In this document: positions 35,101 through 45,490 of the stretch, piece by piece
Numbering within the stretch: the first letter of the stretch is position 1
Layout of the letters: each line of letters begins with the position of its first letter
Assembly: GCA_037783545.1 (NCBI GenBank)
Contig: JBBELK010000032.1
Location: forward strand, 1,550,001 to 1,614,000
DNA length: 64,000 bases
From: Henricia sp. BOLD:AAB3569
Taxonomy: Eukaryota > Echinodermata > Asteroidea > Spinulosida > Echinasteridae
Direction of reading: 5' to 3'
Position numbers and translations under genes: made by a program
The notes under the pieces: model-generated
Database searches by the model: none
Seen by the model: the letters and a program-made list of their open reading frames with translations, nothing else
Told to the model about the DNA's origin: nothing

Positions 35101-38100
35101 GTAGTTGACGCGGTTACCGTTGTTGTCAAACTCAACGTTCCCTGATATACCCTCAAACATAACCTGAAAAATGGAACAATTGAAATGGGACAAACGTTCA
35201 AGTCACGATTCATTTTTTGAAGTTGCTATTAAGAATGTGTTGAAGATTTCACGTTGCAATAGTAGCCTATGGTTGGCTTGTTTTAAATTGTATGTTTAAA
35301 GGCCTATTATATCATTTGCAAAAGACCCAACATTTTACTTCATGAGTTGACAAGAACAAACAAAAATTGCTATGGACACTCGCAATCAATATTTACAAAA
35401 GCTTGCTATCAACACTTATACAGAGCAACAACAACAACAAATTCAGTTAGGCACAGGCTCGTCAGCAATGCGCGCGCGCCAAATTCGTGCTACGAAATAC
35501 GCAGCTCCATAGCAAAGGCATGGAGCTGCGTATTTCGTCGCACAAATTTGGCGCGCGCGCATTGCCAACGAGCCTCTGCCTTTATTCAGAACTTGAATTT
35601 CTTTTGTAATTAAGTTGACACCGAAATATTCACATAACAGCTTCATTATACATGACTATATATAGCTTCTGTGTGCTCAAAATTCACACGCCCAGATTGA
35701 CTACATCCAGATGAAGGACATTTTCTTTTATTGCTCGGTTTACAAAGTGTTGCTGTTAGCAATGGTAACAAACACCACATGCAGGCAAATCCAGAAGGCC
35801 ATTTTGGGGGTCCGAACCCGTAGTTTGCAGTGTGTCGTTTCACTCTACACTACTTTTTCTCAAAACTACATGCATCGCATTTACGCGCAAAAAAGCTTGG
35901 TGTATAGCTACAAACGTACCTTTTTCAAAAATTGACTGAGTTCGTTGCGAGTGGGCGTGGCTGAAGCGGTAGGGCAGGGTGGCATTTGCGTGTCGCCCGG
36001 CAACACGGCTGTGCCCGAAGCTCCTTCGTCTTCTCGTTGCTCACGATACCTCTTAAGGGCGTGGCCTATGGCAATAACCGCATCGAATGCAAGCCGATCT
36101 CTCATTGGCCACTCGTTGGTAGAAGTCGTGATCGAGGTCGGAAGCGCGTACTGGATCTCCCGAGTGTAGTTCATCCCAAATCGGGTTATGTACGCGTTAG
36201 TCTTCTCCAATTCCGTTCTGAAGTTTAAGTCCATGGAAATGTCCTGTGAAAACCATGTCCAGCGAAAAAAGTTTGATTTTATTAACACTGAAAAATAAAA
36301 TGATCACTGTCCAAAAATGTCCAATGAATTAGACCCCGTTTTCACTAGAGAAATCGCTTTGTTCAAAAAAGATTCGAAGATGATTCGACGAAGAGATTTC
36401 CTGATTTGAATGTGCATGCATGCCCAGTTTCTTCATCTGACGAAGATCAGAATCACTTTACTTGCTGTATAAGCAATTAGCTTCGTTCGGCGAAGGAAAC
36501 ACTTCATTCGACGAAGCAAATTTGTAATTCGACGTAACGATTTGACAGGTAATGGGATGGGGCATCGCACAGCTTCATTCGATCCTCGTTAGCGGTCGTC
36601 TAATGTGAATGGTACCACTCTCAGTTTGATTTTCGTTAAGTGAGATGTGAATGTACGCTTCAATAACTAACGATGATTAACTATAATTTTAGTCGAACAA
36701 AGCGATTTCTCTAGTGAGAACAGGGTCTACAAAACAAGAACAATGTAGGTCTATATGTGTTTAGCAGAATTCTTATCTCTTTCTCTACAAACATGTAATC
36801 AATTAGCTAAAACTCACAATATTCCCCATAATCCAGTGGTATTTGTCATTCAGAATTCCTGCTGATGGATTTTGTTGGGCCTGAAATAAAACATGAAAAA
36901 AAAATGCATCATTTCACAATTGAAGGAGCCTGTTCAGATTTTTCCAGAAATTGATTTTGTTGTAACAATCATCTCCAAAATACTATTCATGGAAAAGAAA
37001 AACGGAAATTTGCAATCTTCAATTTGAATGCGGAAGCAAAAAGCTTACCGTAGTGTATTCACTGTACTGCTTTATGGAACGGATAAATTAGTTTACAAAA
37101 CAACTTTTCTGCCTCAGTATATACAAGTTTCAGCTAGCACTTAATTAAGCAGTGCGCCATGAAATTTGCCCCATGTTGTAAAGCACCATGGATATCTTGA
37201 AAGATATGTTGCAAACCAGACAATTACACAAAAATAACTACCATATCGAATAAAGAATAATTTCAGACAACTGTTTATCGAATATTGTAAATGATATCTC
37301 ACCCAAACTAAGAATGCTTTGGCATTGGCTTCAGAAGAGCAGAAGACAAAGAGGTTTTTAGTTTCTTCAGCTTTGATCATGTTGGCAACTTCCACGTAAT
37401 TGTTTTGACGTCCCGTCTCGCCCAGTTGAATGGCTGTAATATTCCATTCTCGCTCTCTCTGGATGTTCAAGACTTCTTGCAGGAACTCAAGGGCTGATTA
37501 CAGTACGGACGGGGAAGAAAAAAAATTGCAAAATGTAATGCTGACAACTTTGTCCACATTTAAAACTTAAATGTGAAATTCAACTTTTTAAAAGGTTCGG
37601 AATGTATCAACACTGATAAGGTTTTTTAAAAATGCTACAATGAACTCAAAAACGAGATACATTAAAGGCACAGGCTCGTCAGCAATGCGCGCCCGCCAAA
37701 TGTGTGCCACGCAATACGCAGCTCCATAGCAAAGGCATGGAGCTGCGTGTTTCGAGCACGAATTTGGCGGGTGCGCATTGCTGACGAGCCTGTGCCTTTA
37801 AGTTGTCCATGCAAAACTGTGGGAAAAATTGGGTTCTTTGGGAAACCTGAAGGAGTACGGTAAACCACTGCCTCATACATTGTAGTTCAGATGGTAGGGC
37901 ATCTGCCCAGTGTGTCAGAGGTCTTGGGGGAAACCTGAGGGAGTATACCACTGTGTGCCTCATAGCTCAGCTGGTAGAGCATCTGCCCGGTGTGTCAGAG
38001 GTCTTGGGGAAAAACCTGGGGGAGTATACCACTGTGCCTCATACAGGGAGGTTTTAGAAAGGTATATTGTCAGACTATTCATCAGAGTTTTTTCTGCGAG

Positions 38101-41100
38101 TGGGCATGGCTTAACAAACAGAACAATGTTGTAAATTTAAACTTACCGTTTCCACTGTCATGGACGATGATAAAATTCCTCCATTCAAAGTACTCCAGCA
38201 TATCCACAAACAAAGCGTTTGTGTCTTCCGGCGAAGGATGCATCTTAAAGGCCAGGGAGCCAGATCCGTAGGAGCCCTGATCTAAGGCAAAGACCGGGTT
38301 GGATGCGTGGCTGGCGATGCCTGCAATGTCCTCACATTCCGGGCATTTGTCCTCGGGTAGAATAATGGCGGATGGTCGCTCACCGCTGATCAGGTCACAA
38401 ACTGGTGAAGTAGAAGGTAATATACGTTAGGTTATTATTTCAAGGAACGTGTCCATATGAAATTTTTGAACCCCTGTTTTTCCCATGAAAGTCGAGATTT
38501 TGATGCCATATCATTTTTTCAAATTATTCTCATTACCATTCTGAAATTTTGGGTTCTCAATCGGTATATTTTCAAGGATATTGTCAAAAAAAACACTGAT
38601 GTTTTTGTAAACTAGATTATCCGGATCCATAAAACAGTGCAGTATTACACAACCTTTATTCTCCTTGCTTAATTCCACATTCAAATTGATTTCGTATTTT
38701 CATGTTTGCTTCCCATGGATAGTATTTTGGGGAGGCATTATATATGACTCTTGGGTGAAAACGAAAACCATTTTCTGGAAAACTCTAAACTTTTTAATCA
38801 AATTGTTCAACATGAAACATTCTTTGATACTGTTTATGCCTCTACTCCCAAAGAAATTGTAGGTTTAGAAACTGGTCACAAATTGGAGGCACAAAAAAAG
38901 CGCCCTCATTATTGCAGCTTGCGAATATACATAGCTATAGCACATTTCCATCGACTATAGGGATAAGCTTTCAGGCACGGATCCAGAGAGAGGGTTTTGG
39001 GGGTCAAACCCTACCCCCGACTCAAAACAAAAAAAGTAATGATTTTTCTGTGTGTCTGCCTGTCCGCAACAAGCTGATGTAGAAATGACTAACACTCCCC
39101 CCCCCCCCCCCCCCCCAACCCCCACCCCCCTCCAAATTGAAACAAATTGTGGTTGGAGAGGGCACCCCTTGCTGAGCGACTTCGTCGGCACTCGCACTGG
39201 CATAACCCCTCTCTGGAAAAATTCCTGAATCCGCCCCTGTCTTTCAATTTCATTCACTTTATTTACAATTTCAACTTGAGATGACTTTTTTCTTTAAAAA
39301 CAAAATGAACCAAAAGCGAGATAACTGTAGGTTGTGAGAATGAGAAAAGATGGTCATACATGTACATGTAAGTTACAAAACTTGCCTTAGTTCAACAACA
39401 AAAATCAGTTTTACAACCATAAATGAGTTTTCATCTTAAAAGTAAGGTGCAAATAGACAATTTAACTTTGCCAGGGTAATTGGGTCTAAACGTTTGCTGG
39501 TTAGCATAGGGAAACAGTTTACTTGTTTTGGTGTAGACCCATAACCTTGGCAACACAGGACGAAGTGTTGACTTTAGTAGTACTCTTTGCCCAAAATAGA
39601 CCTCGTAATCCATGACAATTTTGTAAATTTTATGTAATAATTGTTCACCAAATATTAACTGACTTTCTATTAGGTCGGACTCTCGTTACAAGGATACTTG
39701 TGTGTACTTACTGTCCGTCAGAGCCGAGAAAACAGAGTTTGAAGATTTAACTTCGTCGATTCCTCTGAAGACGATTTCGTGAACTTCTGAGAGGAAGGTG
39801 GTATTTCGCTTGATGTAACGGATGCCATCTTCAATGACTGACTTGAGGCCCTCAGACCCGCTGCCAAATAGTGCCGCTGTGGAGAAAAATACATTTATTT
39901 ATTTATTTATTCACCATATCCAACAGCGGAGAACCGCCAATTACAGGAATGGGAGCAAGTGTGGTTGAGTGCCTTGCTCAAGGGCACAGGTGCCACAACC
40001 GGCCCGGATTCGAACCTACATTCTAGTACAAGCACAGGAGCTTAAGTTCGACGCACTAGATAGACCGCTCGGCCATAACACCCCATTTAGGAGAAGGTGG
40101 TCAACTTTACTGAGCCAAAGACAAGTGGCCAGCTGTAGAGTACATTTGCAGTGACCCCATTTTTTTTCATGAACTGACAGGAAAAACCTTACTCCAGTGG
40201 TACCAAACACCACAAGATTTTGTGAGAAATTGACACCTGAAGGTGGTTTTCTAAAAATATCTTTTGTAAAGACTTTCTTTTTTACCATTCAACTGAACAC
40301 AAAAGCCATGAATGGATCGATTTTTCAAGTTTTCTTTGATTGCATGCTCTATGTGGCTGATATTTCTACACGGCAGTTTTTTCAACATAGGCTTTTAATC
40401 ACCAGTAGAAATAACGCCCTTTGTAACAGTTTACCAATCATGTACTCTACCTTTAATTTTGAAGGCCTAACATATCATTTGTATTCCTGAAGTATTCCTG
40501 AACAAAAGATAGGCCTATGTCTGAAGAAGAAAATAGGTAATCTAACCTGCAGAAACTCCCGAACCCGACCTCCTCTGCCCCAATCCCCACCCCCAACTTC
40601 TCCCTCCCCAACCCCAACCACTCACCCCACCCGGTCCAAAAATTCCCCCACCCCTGACCACTCCTGCCTCAAACCCCCCAAAACCTCCCCTGCCCTAAAA
40701 CTTCCTCAGTTCCAAACCTCTCCACCCTAAACCGTCCCTCCTAACCCCCAACCCCCCTCCGTCCCAACCTTCCCACCCCAACTCCCTATCCCAAAATCTC
40801 TCCCCTCACAACCTCGCCCGACCCACCCTCTCACCCCCGCCCCGACCTCCACCCAACTCCCCAACCCAAACCTCCCCTTTGCCTCAACCTCCCCTCATAT
40901 CGAACCACCACCCCAACCTCTCCCTCCCCTGCCTCAAACCCCCAAAACCTCCCAAAAGCGTTCCCTGCCCTAAAACATCTCAAGTCCTAAACCTCTTCAC
41001 CTAGCTACCACCCCACCACACCCCACCCCCGGCCCCCCCGCCCCCTCCCCAAAATTAACCCCTTCAGTCCCACCCTCACCCCCGCCCCAACCCCCTTCCT

Positions 41101-43587
41101 CTCCTGCATCCAACCTCCACCCCAAACTCCTACGACCCCAAACTCCCTCAACCCTAACCTTCCCCGTCCCAACTGCCCCCGCACCAACCACCGCCCCCCC
41201 CCCCCCCCCGCCCCCTGCAAAACCCCTCAAACAACCTTCCCCCTCCAAACCTCCCCACCCCAACATCCCCCTCCCTTCTCCACCAAAATTCCCTTGCCCT
41301 AAATAAACTCCGCTGCCGCCCCAAACTTACCCCACATGCATGATATCTCGGGACCTAGCATGGGTACGGGTCAGCTCAAATGTTCAGGTGTGGGGGTCAA
41401 TGTATCCTAATTGTCTAGATGTTGCATTGTGCTTCCTTGAAGGACAACTCCTGTTGAGCTTGGCCTAAATTTGCCCTCCCTAGGACTCTTGTGGAGAAAT
41501 ATTTCACAAGGACAACTCCACACGGCAAACATTTCACAACAGCCATGGCCTCTGTTCGACCGGTCGTGGCCCGGGTGTTCTTTAGCTAATGCACTCCTCC
41601 CAGACATTTGAATTAAACGACCGTGGTATCACCAAAATGTACTCCCCAAGGATACCATTTTTCGGGGGCTAAATGCAGGCTTATATCATGGAGCTCCATG
41701 CTTATATTATACTGCCCCACCCGGCGCGAGTTTCGATCGGTCATTGGTATCTTTCCTACCCTGCTTGACTGTGTTCATGTGGATTTTATACTCTTTTTGT
41801 TTAAAGTCCCAATGGGTCATTTGCAAAAGATGTTTTTGACAAAATTCTGGAACAACGGATCTTTGAAAACATGTCTCAAGTCCGTATAAGAAATTGCCAT
41901 ATGGTAACTCCGTGTACCGATCTTTTTAAATCAGAGAATGTACACCAGAAACACGACTGTGGTTACGGTTTTAAAAGAGTAATAACACCGGACTTATAAG
42001 ATGTCGATTGAGCCATCGCTAAAACAAAATCCACAAAAAGGTACGGAGAAAATGTGGTTAAATAGTAAACTTCCTGCCAAGTTTCATAAATTGCATTTTT
42101 TTTAATTTGTTTATTAAAAAAAGTTTCGTCAGTTCTTTGTGAGCGACAGGTCATTCGAAAGTTTATTAGAAGTTTTTATAAGAACAAACTGACTGTACCA
42201 AACAGAAAAGAATCTCACAATTTCCAACACCCGACATTCAACATTGTGTGTAATTTATGCGCGCCCGCCGCGCCAAACTCTCGTATTCACTATGAGCACG
42301 CTTTGACGTTGTCAAAATGTTGAAAGGGATCATCTTGTTTTAGTTTAGAGGCTGACCAGAACGGGAAAATTCCTCGCCATCTTTCAATTCCAAAGTTATT
42401 GTGATTTGTGAAGTAAATACGTCACATTTTGTTAGTTGCCTAGGCAATGGCTCTACACTAAAAAATCACTGAACCGTGTCCCTGTGCAACACGTCACACT
42501 TCGGCTGTCTATTGGACATGACAAAATAAAATTAACATAAAACAGACCGGCCTTTTGGTGCCGATTGTATATTAAAAATTAGAATTAAATATCCCAAAGT
42601 CGTCGTCCTGGATTTGCATGTAAATCACGTTTTACGGATTACAAAATTCATAAGTTGATCGTGGCTTCAGACGTTGTGCACAAAACATACGCGACTGACT
42701 TAAAATAAATTGGAAGTGTTTTCCAAGAAAACCTTATTTTTTTCACTCCTGAATTTGGATTTTTCTTTCAAATCTGCAAAATATTAATCGTAATCGTATG
42801 TACAATATGAGTAAACATTGTTTACTTAAAGGCACAGGCTCGTCAGCAATGCCACGAAATACGCAACTCCAAGCCTTTGCTAATTTGCAAACGTTCACTA
42901 CTCAACAATATGCCTCATTTAATACTAGAAAACACAAAATAAAGGCCGAGAAATTTGCATTTGATTTAGGGAAAATTTCGTTTAAGTATTTTAAAGTATT
43001 TTTGTGTGAGCATTGACTGTGTAATGTTGAAATATTGTACCTTTCCCATGTTTTGCTTCGTAATGACGAAGGGAAAATGGCGGCAATTTATTCAATTTAT
43101 GCATTGTGTCGAGGCTGTGAATATCTGAGCGCAAATCGCCGAATGCTCAACGATGTCGATACAAAACCGTTCCAGCGTTTTGCCTGGGTCATCATAAAAA
43201 AATATGCCAGACCAACAAAAAATAAATTGAAAAATAAATCACTCGAAAAATGGAAAATAAAGTAAAACTCACAATTAATATATTTAGGTTTGGTTTTAAA
43301 AAGCAGATTTTCATCAAATATCTCACAAACAAATAGTAAATATCGCTAGGCTTATAAATATTTTATAATGACCGTTATACCCACTCCATGCAATGATATA
43401 GGCCTACAAGAGGTACGTACACGGCTACGAATTTAAAATCAAATAGGTCTACGTTTTCCTTTTTATAAATTGTGAAAATAGGCAAAATGTTTTACTTACA
43501 AATACTGACTTCTCCGGCGTCCCCTTGGTTGAAGTACAGTTGCAGAAATAAAATGCTCCATAACACTTTCACAGTCGTTGATAACAT
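30998..43587 (-). CDS. Ionotropic glutamate receptor, AMPA/kainate/delta-like, ten coding exons
   Basis: I assembled this gene by hand from splice sites. Coding exons, 5' to 3' on the minus strand: 43587-43500, 39876-39712, 38401-38147, 37493-37303, 36880-36818, 36243-35920, 35163-35056, 33928-33797, 33222-32989, 32170-30998. They total 2733 nt, which is 910 residues plus TAA, a normal length for the family. All introns are GT/AG and all phases agree. Domain order: signal peptide (1 to about 25), amino-terminal domain (about 26-420), ligand lobe S1 (about 430-550), M1 (about 575-595), pore loop (622-642), M3 (648-672), lobe S2 (675-835), M4 (about 842-865), then a Gly-rich tail. Arg535 (after PLTVT) and Glu752 match the residues that bind glutamate's carboxylate and amine in AMPA receptors; GST (700-702) is also kept. 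Cys765 and Cys823 fit the conserved S2 disulfide. By family, it should be a glutamate-gated cation channel subunit at the plasma membrane. The pore sequence is highly unusual, so conduction is uncertain. Confidence 0.93.
32518..32612. repeat. ATGTAAATACC minisatellite, receptor intron 9
   Basis: Seven or more copies of CATGTAAATAC with short variants lie between exons 9 and 10. No coding content. Confidence 0.8.
32989..33222 (-). CDS. Receptor exon 9: ligand-binding lobe S1
   Basis: A 78-codon exon, phase 0-0. It contains SRPFLMLKG, NNRFEGYIIDLLERI and KIWNGMVGDVVRK. These are the hallmark S1 motifs (RFEGY-IDLL and WNGMV) of AMPA and kainate receptors. Acceptor TTAACAG, donor GTCAGT. Confidence 0.92.
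33313..33478. repeat. Three-copy tandem repeat, receptor intron 8
   Basis: Three degenerate units of about 60 bp share GACCTGATCAAACGGGTT-like and GTCAACTAGCCAC segments. The function is unknown. Confidence 0.7.
33797..33928 (-). CDS. Receptor exon 8: linker to ligand-binding domain
   Basis: A 44-codon exon, phase 0-0. It starts LGEWTQNKDYWEKKWERKWE and ends in IVKIITIE, the beta strand that opens the S1 lobe. The charged, Trp-rich linker is unusual. Acceptor TTTCTAG, donor GTAAGT. Confidence 0.82.
34195..34365 (-). repeat. tRNA-like/SINE fragment in receptor intron 7
   Basis: A perfect B box complement (GGATTCGAACC, 34299-34309) is followed by a degenerate A-box region near ACTATGCCAACATG. 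No intact tRNA fold can be drawn. Confidence 0.45.
35056..35163 (-). CDS. Receptor exon 7: end of amino-terminal domain
   Basis: A 36-codon exon, phase 0-0: FEGISGNVEFDNNGNRVNYT matches the conserved 'L-G-I-FD--G-R-N' segment that precedes the linker to the ligand-binding domain. Acceptor TTTTCAG, donor GTTAGT. Confidence 0.87.
35447..35584. mobile_element. piggyBac-like MITE in receptor intron 6
   Basis: An inverted repeat of about 65-bp arms containing GGCACAGGCTCGTCAGCAAT. The ends are degenerate (TTAG and TTTA rather than TTAA). It belongs to the same family as 37662-37801. Confidence 0.75.
35920..36243 (-). CDS. Receptor exon 6: amino-terminal domain, fourth part
   Basis: A 108-codon exon, phase 0-0, running from DISMDLNF to ELSQFLKK. 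It contains the motif RLAFDAVIAIGHAL, the helix found as 'DAV-V-A-AL' in this family, and a Cys in the MPPCPTA loop. The donor is GTACGT. Confidence 0.88.
36332..36727. mobile_element. TA-flanked MITE in receptor intron 5
   Basis: Inverted ends of about 33 bp contain CACTAGAGAAATCGCTTTGT, and TA flanks each side (36330-36331 and 36728-36729). The interior has repeated TTCGACGAAG motifs. No coding region. Confidence 0.65.
36818..36880 (-). CDS. Receptor exon 5: 21-codon exon
   Basis: This short exon (63 bp, phase 0-0) encodes AQQNPSAGILNDKYHWIMGN plus Ile. The 'YHWI' stretch matches the conserved 'Y-WI-T' strand of the amino-terminal domain. Acceptor TTTCAG, donor GTGAGT. Confidence 0.82.
36920..37115. 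repeat. Dispersed repeat, receptor intron 4
   Basis: The text CAGATTTTTCCAGAAATTGA with GAAATTTGCAATCT and ACTGCTTTATG recurs at 61220-61410 (more complete) and 33545-33660 (partial). It looks like a low-copy interspersed element. I see no inverted ends. Confidence 0.55.
37303..37493 (-). CDS. Receptor exon 4: amino-terminal domain, third part
   Basis: The translation includes LEFLQEVLNIQRE, ITAIQLGE and NLFVFCSSEANAKAFLVW, a strand-helix pattern typical of the second lobe. The acceptor follows TAATCAG and the donor is GTGAGA. The exon ends in phase 0. Confidence 0.85.
37662..37801. mobile_element. piggyBac-like MITE in receptor intron 3
   Basis: This 140-bp, almost fully palindromic element is bounded by TTAA on both sides, the target site of piggyBac transposons. 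The arms begin AGGCACAGGCTCGTCAGCAA, and the centre carries GGAGCTGCGT. It has no coding capacity. Confidence 0.8.
37870..38045 (+). repeat. tRNA-like repeat, two units, receptor intron 3
   Basis: Two tandem copies of the unit that forms the 10.7-12.1 kb array, here in plus orientation. The second begins GCCTCATAGCTCAGCTGGTA, which looks like a tRNA acceptor strand and D-arm with a good A box. The B box region is degenerate (GGGGAAAAACC). Confidence 0.75.
38147..38401 (-). CDS. Receptor exon 3: amino-terminal domain, second part
   Basis: The exon begins with CDLISGERPSAIILPEDKC, the family's 'C-DLI--G--AI' segment. It continues through NPVFALDQG and ends FEWRNFIIVHDSGN. The donor is GTAAGT and the last base joins exon 4 in phase 1 to encode Ala. 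Confidence 0.88.
39089..39132. repeat. Poly-C run in receptor intron 2
   Basis: More than 20 consecutive C, followed by AACCCCCACCCCCCTCC. The sense strand of the receptor transcript is therefore poly-G here. Confidence 0.85.
39472..39560. mobile_element. Short inverted-repeat element, receptor intron 2
   Basis: Ends GGTAATTGGGTCTA and TAGACCCATAACC form a degenerate inverted pair. A related copy is at 54780-54880. Confidence 0.45.
39712..39876 (-). CDS. Receptor exon 2: amino-terminal domain, first part
   Basis: The acceptor follows TTTTTCTCCACAG and the donor is GTAAGT. The translation contains ALFGSGSEG and IVFRGIDEVKSSNSVFSALTD, consistent with the first lobe of the LIVBP-like amino-terminal domain. 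Phase is 1 at both ends. Confidence 0.85.
39905..40082 (-). mobile_element. tRNA-derived SINE in receptor intron 1
   Basis: Read on the minus strand, the head has an A box (GGCCGAGCGG, 40074-40065) and a B box (GGTTCGAATCC, 40016-40006) spaced as in a Leu- or Ser-type tRNA. A body with GCCCTTGAGCAAGGCACT follows, then an (AAAT)n tail. Confidence 0.75.
40555..41330. repeat. C-rich, G-poor low-complexity tract in receptor intron 1
   Basis: About 780 bp is made mostly of CCCCAACCTC-like words on the plus strand, with very few G residues. On the receptor's sense strand this becomes a long G-rich tract with many runs of three or more G. Confidence 0.9.
42826..42882 (+). mobile_element. Truncated piggyBac-like MITE in receptor intron 1
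   Basis: Left end of the same family: TTAA, then AGGCACAGGCTCGTCAGCAA. An internal deletion removes the GCGC block, and the right arm is missing. Confidence 0.65.
43500..43587 (-). CDS. Receptor exon 1: start codon and signal peptide
   Basis: The exon encodes 29 residues plus one base, beginning MLSTTVKVLWSILFLQLYF, a typical hydrophobic signal peptide with a likely cleavage after GDA. The donor is GTAAGT (43499-43494). The single leftover T joins the CG of exon 2 to make Ser, leading into ALFGSGSEG, the usual start of the mature domain. No other ATG gives a signal peptide in this frame. Confidence 0.85.
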
Positions 43588-44060
43588 CGTTCCCGATTTC
43601 GCTTTTCGAGTCGTTGTTTTAAAAAAACACTAACCCTTTACAGGGTTAAAAACAGGCGGTTGTTTTCCCACAACCTTCAAGCAATTTTAACCAGTTATTT
43701 GCCGACGATGCCGATTTTCTCAGCAAACCAAATTTAACGCTGATACATCTGAGGGATTTTCGTCTGTCCTTGCCTTGTACAGCGTTGCACAGAACGCTCG
43801 ATTAAAAATAATAATAGCGCTCGGGTTTGAGGCCGTTTCGGCATTCATAATGCGATAGTGCGTGCCAATGAAATGTGTAATATTCATGAAGGGGCGTGGC
43901 GGACGGAACCATTCTGCACGGACGGGGAGGATGCTAACTTGCACATAATGATGTGGTATTTCATGGTATTCTGGCATCGCCCTAAATGACGTCATACAAA
44001 CAATACCGGCTAATAATACCTCCTGAATTTCTAAGGAAAATATTTCGCATGTTTTTAACA
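43588..44060 (-). promoter_or_regulatory. Putative upstream region of the receptor gene
   Basis: This is the stretch 5' of the start codon. A T/A-rich TTTTTTTAAAA lies about 35 bp upstream of the ATG (43617-43627), next to a short palindrome built on CTAACCC/GGGTTA (43631-43650). No 5' UTR intron or defined core promoter can be proven. The region is inferred only from position. Confidence 0.25.
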
Positions 44061-44165
44061 GTCAAAGCATGGATGAAGGTGGTAAAATAGTAATCACTAA
44101 AGCGAAACAGGTTAGAAACCGTATCGTGGGGCAGCTTTTGTTCAACAATGGAAGCACATTGCAAT

Positions 44166-44204
44166 ATGTGCAACCATGCATGTCCTCAAGGAACAAAGAA
44201 ACTG
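44166..44204. repeat. 39-bp direct repeat, copy upstream of the receptor
   Basis: Identical to 30915-30953 and in the same orientation, about 580 bp upstream of the receptor start codon. The two copies bracket the whole 13-kb gene. Confidence 0.8.
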
Positions 44205-44404
44205 GCCCACGAAATGGCGGCTATTCGATACGGTTTATTCACGGTGATAATCGAAATAAATACAATACTAAGGCCTATCTGCCGTCGATTGGGACCGCGA
44301 CGATTCGACTGTCACCTGCGAGACTTCATCTGGTTGTTAAGACCAATGGAGACTCGCAGTAGCAGTCGAAACGGTGAGATGCAGCAAACTCTGGGTTAGG
44401 TTTA

Positions 44405-44755
44405 GGTCATTGATTCGCAACAGGGGTGAAAACTTGATGTTGCGGGTGCCCTTGAGCAAGGCACAACACACTTGCTCCATCCTTCGGAAGGGATGTAAAG
44501 CCGTTGGTCCAGTGTGTTGTGTAAAAGACCCCATACAGAGCATTCCTTCGTAAAGACTAAGGGGATTACCCGGTGTCTGGCCGTCGGCGCCACCCATCTT
44601 CATTTGGAAGGGATGTAAAGCTGGCCGTTGGTCCAGTGTGTCGTGTAATGCATTTTTTTAAAACCTGAGCATTCTTTCGTAAAGAGCAAGGGGATTCCCC
44701 GGCGTCTCTGGCCGTCGGCGCGACCTACCTATGTATTTCGGTATTTAAGCGGAAC
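44405..44755 (+). mobile_element. SINE body, two partial tandem copies
   Basis: GCCCTTGAGCAAGGCAC, GGAAGGGATGTAAAGC and AAGGGGATTMCCCGG appear twice in succession. The head with A and B boxes is missing. Confidence 0.65.
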
Positions 44756-44945
44756 AAAACTTAACTAGACCTGTGTTCGTTCTTGACAACGAACACATGG
44801 CTGTTCCCCTCCTTTTTATAAACATATATGGTGTTCGGGATGACCTTTGTTAGTGATCGTATATGAAGAAATCACGATCGTAGGTCAAACGGTTGAGTTT
44901 TTATCGATTGTTAAATATTGAATATTATTACATGCCCCTTTAATC

Positions 44946-45490
44946 TGACATGTAGGGAAGGTCAAAGGTCACGGCCATTTGTTTTGGATACACCACCCTA
45001 GGTCTAAGTGTAATACAGTTGACCACATGCAGATATCTTGTACCACTTTCAAATGGAAAGGCAAAATCTGTTAGACCACTAGGAAACGAGGTCAAAGGTC
45101 ACGACCATATTTTTTGGATACACCACCCTAGGTCCAAGTGTAATACAGTTGACCACATGCAGATATCTTGTACCACTTTCAAATGGCAAGGCAAAATCCG
45201 TTAGACCAATAGGAAACGAGGTCAAAGGTCACGACCATATTTTTTAGATACACCACCCAAGGTCCAAGTGTAATACAGTTGACCACATGCAGATATCTTG
45301 TACCACTTTCAAATGGAAAGGCAAAATCCGTTAGACCAATAGGAAACGAGGTCAAAGGTCACGACCATATTTTTGGATACACCACCCTAGGTCCAAGTGT
45401 AATACAGTTGACCACATGCAGATATCTTGTACCACTTTCAAACGGCAAGGCAAAATCTGTTTGACCAATAGGAAACGAGGTCCAAGGTCA
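44946..45490 (+). repeat. Inner tandem of 130-bp units, four copies (first monomer)
   Basis: The ACCACATGCAGATATCTTG word recurs every 130 bp at about 45020, 45150 and 45280, then 129 bp later at about 45409. Each unit ends in GACCAATAGGAAACGAGGTC with the DR1; in the last unit the DR1 has decayed to AGGTCCAAGGTCA. Confidence 0.9.

Noticed and set aside
42998-43265. 76-codon frame with MAAIYSIYALCRGCEYLSAN in receptor intron 1
   Set aside because: Antisense to the receptor, with no domain or splice support. It may be an old repeat.
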